Below, piece after piece: positions 24,041 through 27,731 of a stretch of 27,731 nucleotides of DNA (its first letter is position 1; each line of letters starts with the position of its first letter). The notes beneath the pieces were generated by a model. That model made no database searches. It was not told the DNA's origin and saw only the letters and a program-made list of their open reading frames with translations. Made by a program: the position numbers and the translations under genes. The DNA is from an uncultured Opitutia bacterium (GTDB taxonomy: Bacteria > Verrucomicrobiota > Verrucomicrobiae > Opitutales > MB11C04), in the NCBI GenBank assembly GCA_913048545.1, contig CAJWWH010000010.1, positions 1-27,731 on the forward strand, in the 5' to 3' direction.

Positions 24041-25177
24041 ATGAGTGAACATGTACAGACTGATCAGAATCTCCTCAAAGTTGAGGGTATTCTCGAACTG
24101 AATGAAAATAAAACCGGCGTGCTTCTTGACCCCAAAAGGGGCGGGAAGACCACCCCCACTGACCCATTTGTTCCCAAGGAACTTATCCGTCGTTTCAAAC
24201 TTAAAAAGGGATCGATTATAACCGCGGATTCCATTCCCGATAAAAACCGGCCCAACCCCAAAGTTCGGTTCATCCATCAGGTAGACGGAATGAGCCTGCA
24301 GGAGCGAAAAAAACAGTTCCGCTTCGATCAGCTTACCACCATCCAGCCCAAGCAAAAACTAAACCTTGAAACAAAAGACGGGCGAATGACCACCCGTGTG
24401 CTCGATCTGTTTTGTCCCATTGGTAAAGGGCAAAGAAGCCTGATTGTGGCCCCACCAAGGGCTGGAAAAACCACTATTCTTCATGACATCGCAAAAGGGG
24501 TTGAGGAAAATCACCCCGAATGTCACCTCATGGTTTTGCTTATTGACGAAAGGCCCGAGGAAGTAACCGACTTTTCCCGTTCTGTTCCGGCCGAGATTTA
24601 TGCCTCCTCCAATGATGAGGAAGTGAAAAGCCATCTACGCATCGCTGAACTCGCCATTGAGCGGGCAAAGAGATTGGTTGAAAGCAAAAAGGATGTCGTT
24701 CTCCTTTTGGATTCAATCACCCGTCTATCCCGGGCTTACAACGCAGCTTCAGGTAAAAGTGGTCGGACAATGACCGGCGGCTTGGATGTTCGTGCTTTGG
24801 AAAAACCAAGACAAATCTTTTCCTCGGCGAGAAATTCGGAAGAGGCAGGTTCACTTACGATTGTAGCCACTGCCTTGGTTGAAACCGGGTCGAAAATGGA
24901 CGAACTTATATTTCAGGAATTCAAAGGGACTGGAAATTGTGAAATTATTCTGGATCGAAAAGTCGCGGAACTTCGTCTTTGGCCCGCATTAAATCTGGCT
25001 TCTTCAGGAACACGAAAAGAAGAGGATTTGGTTGATCCCCAAATTTTAGAAAAAACTTCCTTCCTCCGAAGGGCCATGTCTCCAATGAAGATTATTGATG
25101 CCACCGAGAGTTTACTGGACAGAATGACAACCACTCAGTCCAACGAAGAATTTCTCAAGCTGATTCAAACGCCATAA
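24041..25177 (+). CDS. rho: Transcription termination factor Rho, short form
   Basis: A 378-residue hexameric RNA helicase for factor-dependent termination. The motor domain is intact: SPIGxG-like CPIGKGQRSLIVAPPRAGKTT (P-loop A137-T145, with R140 where most have K), LIDERPEEVTD, LLLDSITRLSRAYN, SGRTMTGGLDVRALEKP (Q-loop), FSSARNSEEAGSLTIVATALVETGSKMDE and EFKGTGN. Only 13 residues precede the cold-shock-like domain, so the N-terminal helix bundle of E. coli Rho (419 aa) is missing. The RNP1-like GFGFLR is replaced by KTGVLL, with T25 and V27 in place of the two stacking phenylalanines. ATG 24041 is preferred to TTG 24038. It has its own promoter and a structured leader. Confidence 0.95.
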   Translation: MSEHVQTDQNLLKVEGILELNENKTGVLLDPKRGGKTTPTDPFVPKELIRRFKLKKGSIITADSIPDKNRPNPKVRFIHQVDGMSLQERKKQFRFDQLTTIQPKQKLNLETKDGRMTTRVLDLFCPIGKGQRSLIVAPPRAGKTTILHDIAKGVEENHPECHLMVLLIDERPEEVTDFSRSVPAEIYASSNDEEVKSHLRIAELAIERAKRLVESKKDVVLLLDSITRLSRAYNAASGKSGRTMTGGLDVRALEKPRQIFSSARNSEEAGSLTIVATALVETGSKMDELIFQEFKGTGNCEIILDRKVAELRLWPALNLASSGTRKEEDLVDPQILEKTSFLRRAMSPMKIIDATESLLDRMTTTQSNEEFLKLIQTP

Positions 25178-25245
25178 CTCATTGACAAAACCTTGTCTTA
25201 TCGACACTTTCTTCACTTCTATATTCTACTCTTTCAAGCCCCCTT

Positions 25246-27006
25246 ATGCACAATTTTTCTGATCAATGCTTGGATTTAGCCCGTTCTCTACTGGGCAACA
25301 ACCTTCAGCACATCAACGAAGACGGAACCGTCTCACCGGCAGACGGTGAAAAGTCCCGAGCGGACGAACCCGGTCACGCCGCCCTCGCGATTGGTGAGTT
25401 CTTTCGAGCCACGGGAGAAGTAGAACTCGGGGAATACGACCTGCACGATCTGGCCGCCCGATGTGTCACGCAACAGGCTTTTAATGAAGAGGCCAATGAG
25501 AATGGAATGGCCGACGCATCCCTTGGGTTACTATCCTTTGGCGCATCCAAAGAAAGAAATGCAGTATGGGAACGGCTGCTCGACCCGACTAGGGAGCAAC
25601 TCGATGAATGTCTTTTGGCCCGTTCTGACCATGAGGACCACTATCAGGCTTTCAATGTGGCTAAATCTGTAGCCCGCTTTAGTTTCGGTCTGACCAAAAA
25701 GGATGACACCGGAAAAGTGATCGACCGATTTGTTGAACGCATAGAAGCTAATAGTTCAAGTGGCTTTTTTGATGATGATATCAAGGGAACTGGCGGAGTT
25801 TATGATGTTTATGGTTTGTTATCATTTATCTTTATTCGTCAGGCTCTTCAACTACACGCTAATGTACATTTAAAGGATCGAAAACTTCCCAAGCTTAGAA
25901 CTTTTGCTGAAAAATACCTGAAAATGCTACCGGATATGGTCCGGCAGGACGGCCTTGGCTGGAACTACGGTCGCTCGGTTGGTGCTTACGGTCAGATTCA
26001 TTGTATCAGTATGATCCTTCAGTCCATGCGGGATCACTGGATAAACGCGGATAAAATGCCCCTTTACCTGGATACATTACGCAGACTTTTTCAGTATTTC
26101 TTCGTCACATATCTTGACCAGGAAAAAGGAGACCTTGTGATTCGGGATGCCGAAAGAAACACGGTTCCCAATCACACGACACGTATGGCTAATTTTGACG
26201 CTGCCCGCAATCTTTGCCAGTGGTCCCGCCTTGCCAAAGTAATTGGCGGCTCATTGGGCGTGCCCCCTTCCAACCGCTCGAAAACGGCGGGGAGATTCGT
26301 GATTTTTGATAAATCCCACAAAAGAGAACATGGTACTTTCCTATACCGGGATGAAAATAACGGTATCCAGTATCAGCTTCCTCTGATTGGTCCGGGAAAA
26401 GAACTAACCTCTGACAACCTGGCATTCCCTCATTGCTCAGGAATATTTGACTGGCCGGTAAATAAATATTTACCCGTAATGATGCCGGAACTCACTTTTG
26501 GAGACGCGGTTGTGGTTCCCTCGTATTACGGTAAAAATTGCGTGACTGGAATTGGACTCAAAAAGTCTTTCTATCTAAAGTTCGATCAGCCAGATCTCGT
26601 CAAAACGGATGGCACTTTTGCATACGGAATCGGAAGTTGTCAGGTGCAGTGGTCCTTCATTGACGGTCGCGTGCAGTCAGAATTTTGCTTCAAGGTTAAA
26701 AACCAAATTACCCTTGATAAAATGAGGCTTGCCCTCGTCATTGGCTCCCCTCACTCCACCTACAGACTGGGAACCACATTAAGACAGGGTGCAGAAGGTC
26801 TGCGTGCCAATGTTGAGATTGACGATTTTCAGGCAAAGTGGGGATCTTTCGAAACCCTTACTGAAAATTCTGAGTACAGAGGATACGCCGGAAACATTCA
26901 TTATGTTCAATATCTGATGCGTGATCATCCACTAGTCATGAGACCGGGGCAGCAGTACAAGCTCGTATTGTCCTACCATCCGGATATCGCTTTTGCGGAC
27001 GAGTAA
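25246..27006 (+). CDS. Hypothetical 586-aa protein, probable helical toroid plus beta-sandwich
   Basis: I do not recognise this family with confidence. There is no signal peptide or membrane helix, so it appears cytoplasmic. Residues 1 to about 335 are helix-rich with repeated aromatic and acidic patches: SDHEDHYQAFNVAKSVARF (127-145), GTGGVYDVYGLLSFIF (181-196), and LGWNYGRSVGAYGQIHCIS (237-255), the last recalling the YGRS segment of DUF2264 and other alpha-toroid carbohydrate enzymes. From about 350 to the end it is beta-rich (REHGTFLYRDENNGIQYQLP, then long alternating strands), as in heparinase/lyase-type C-terminal sandwiches. A glycan-processing enzyme is a guess. It lies 68 bp after rho and 52 bp before hisF on the same strand. 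Confidence 0.6.
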   Translation: MHNFSDQCLDLARSLLGNNLQHINEDGTVSPADGEKSRADEPGHAALAIGEFFRATGEVELGEYDLHDLAARCVTQQAFNEEANENGMADASLGLLSFGASKERNAVWERLLDPTREQLDECLLARSDHEDHYQAFNVAKSVARFSFGLTKKDDTGKVIDRFVERIEANSSSGFFDDDIKGTGGVYDVYGLLSFIFIRQALQLHANVHLKDRKLPKLRTFAEKYLKMLPDMVRQDGLGWNYGRSVGAYGQIHCISMILQSMRDHWINADKMPLYLDTLRRLFQYFFVTYLDQEKGDLVIRDAERNTVPNHTTRMANFDAARNLCQWSRLAKVIGGSLGVPPSNRSKTAGRFVIFDKSHKREHGTFLYRDENNGIQYQLPLIGPGKELTSDNLAFPHCSGIFDWPVNKYLPVMMPELTFGDAVVVPSYYGKNCVTGIGLKKSFYLKFDQPDLVKTDGTFAYGIGSCQVQWSFIDGRVQSEFCFKVKNQITLDKMRLALVIGSPHSTYRLGTTLRQGAEGLRANVEIDDFQAKWGSFETLTENSEYRGYAGNIHYVQYLMRDHPLVMRPGQQYKLVLSYHPDIAFADE

Positions 27007-27058
27007 AGTAATCCCGAATTGTCCCTTTTTCGATTCTACTCATTTTTAATTCCCAACT

Positions 27059-27731
27059 ATGCTTTCAGCTCGAGTTATTCCATGCCTCGATGTGGACGAT
27101 GGCAGGGTAGTAAAGGGGATTAAATTTAAACAACTTCGTGATGCGGGTGATCCCGTTGTGGTGGCGCAAGCCTACGAAGAACAGGGTGCAGATGAACTTG
27201 TTTTTCTTGATATTACCGCATCAAGCGATGAACGGAATACTATGCGAAGTGTGGTTGAAAAAACAGCAGCCACTTGTTTTATGCCTCTTACGGTGGGAGG
27301 AGGCATTCGAAATGTTGATAATATTCGAAATATGCTGTTATCCGGAGCGGATAAAGTAAGCTTAAACACCGCGGCAATACTCAACCCTACCCTTATCAAT
27401 GAAGCTTCCACTATGTTTGGAAATCAATGCATTGTGGTGGCTATTGACGCCAAAAAGAATTCTGACCGCAAGGGTTGGAGCGTGTACACGCATGGGGGAA
27501 GAAAAATCACATCCCTTGATGCGGAAGAATGGGCCAAAGAAGTTGTCCGTCGGGGAGCAGGAGAAATCCTTTTGACCAGTATGGATCGCGATGGAACAAA
27601 GAATGGATTTGACTTAGAGTTAACCCGAACGATCAGCGAAGCAGTTGAAGTTCCCGTTATCGCATCCGGCGGAGTTGGGCAGCCTTCCCATATGGTTGAT
27701 GGAATAATTCAGGGAAAAGCGAGTGCTGTTC
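27059..27731 (+). CDS. hisF: Imidazole glycerol phosphate synthase subunit HisF (3' end cut by window edge)
   Basis: The first 224 codons of the cyclase subunit of IGP synthase, which with HisH makes imidazole glycerol phosphate and AICAR. The start [20 protein letters not shown] has catalytic D11. [39 protein letters not shown] (first phosphate site), VVAIDAKK (second catalytic D), [14 protein letters not shown] and [13 protein letters not shown] are all canonical. The frame is open to the edge; about 30 residues are missing compared with the usual length of about 255. hisH and hisA are not in the window. Confidence 0.96.
   Translation, partial: MLSARVIPCLDVDDGRVVKGIKFKQLRDAGDPVVVAQAYEEQGADELVFLDITASSDERNTMRSVVEKTAATCFMPLTVGGGIRNVDNIRNMLLSGADKVSLNTAAILNPTLINEASTMFGNQCIVVAIDAKKNSDRKGWSVYTHGGRKITSLDAEEWAKEVVRRGAGEILLTSMDRDGTKNGFDLELTRTISEAVEVPVIASGGVGQPSHMVDGIIQGKASAV

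Noticed and set aside
23930..24355. 141-codon minus-strand frame across the rho leader and 5' end
   Set aside because: It is antisense to rho and to its hairpins, has no recognisable domain and is best read as a shadow.
25182..25187. Perfect -35 hexamer TTGACA just after rho
   Set aside because: No -10 hexamer lies 16-18 bp downstream (the position reads CACTTT); TATTCT at 25222 is far too distant.
1..27731. CRISPR arrays, tRNA or rRNA genes, insertion sequences, phage or toxin-antitoxin modules
   Set aside because: Both strands were read for regular repeats, tRNA-like cloverleaf ends, transposase motifs and small paired ORFs; none could be supported.

Overview
The window looks like a chromosomal segment of a free-living, AT-leaning PVC-superphylum bacterium, most likely Verrucomicrobiota (Opitutae-like). 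The basis is an ECF sigma factor of the Rhodopirellula/Verrucomicrobium type with a one-pass anti-sigma-like partner, two secreted PQQ-type beta-propellers, an oleC-oleD hydrocarbon pair and the general style of the proteins. This is inference from remembered families; no search was run. No rRNA, tRNA, CRISPR array, IS element or integrase was recognised.

Layout. 1-5814 (mostly minus strand): a truncated PQQ beta-propeller lipoprotein, a MarR regulator on the plus strand, then an apparent operon read right to left of ECF sigma, anti-sigma/FecR-like membrane protein and a second secreted PQQ beta-propeller. 5832-8449: a Wzz/GumC-like one-pass coiled-coil membrane protein converging on a flagellin whose central region is a cysteine-free C-type lectin-like domain; this fusion is the most striking item. 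8450-8979: the only long non-coding gap, with direct and inverted repeats. 8980-12383: a SulP/STAS anion transporter, a coiled-coil protein built from three divergent repeats, and a TatD-family nuclease, with two mutually exclusive 9-bp inverted repeats between the last two. 12474-16049: a tight trxB-oleC-oleD operon (thioredoxin reductase, beta-lactone synthetase, 2-alkyl-3-ketoacid reductase). oleA and oleB are not in the window. 16046-19791: two RNA methyltransferases (TrmH/SpoU and RumA/TrmA types), a LipM-like lipoyl-domain octanoyltransferase/ligase and an RmlD-like reductase. 19888-23822: hisC overlapping a CBS/CorC-type membrane protein, then metG. 24041-27731: rho behind a structured leader, an unrecognised 586-aa protein with a probable helical-toroid plus beta-sandwich build, and the 5' part of hisF.

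Two themes cross the window. First, all six convergent gene pairs end within 7 bp of each other or overlap, three of them through a shared 4-bp stop such as TTAA or CTAG, so there is no room for intrinsic terminators between them. Second, the encoded Rho is short: it lacks the N-terminal helix bundle and has T and V where the RNA-stacking aromatics of E. coli Rho sit, and its leader carries three hairpins. Together these make transcription termination in this organism worth a closer look.
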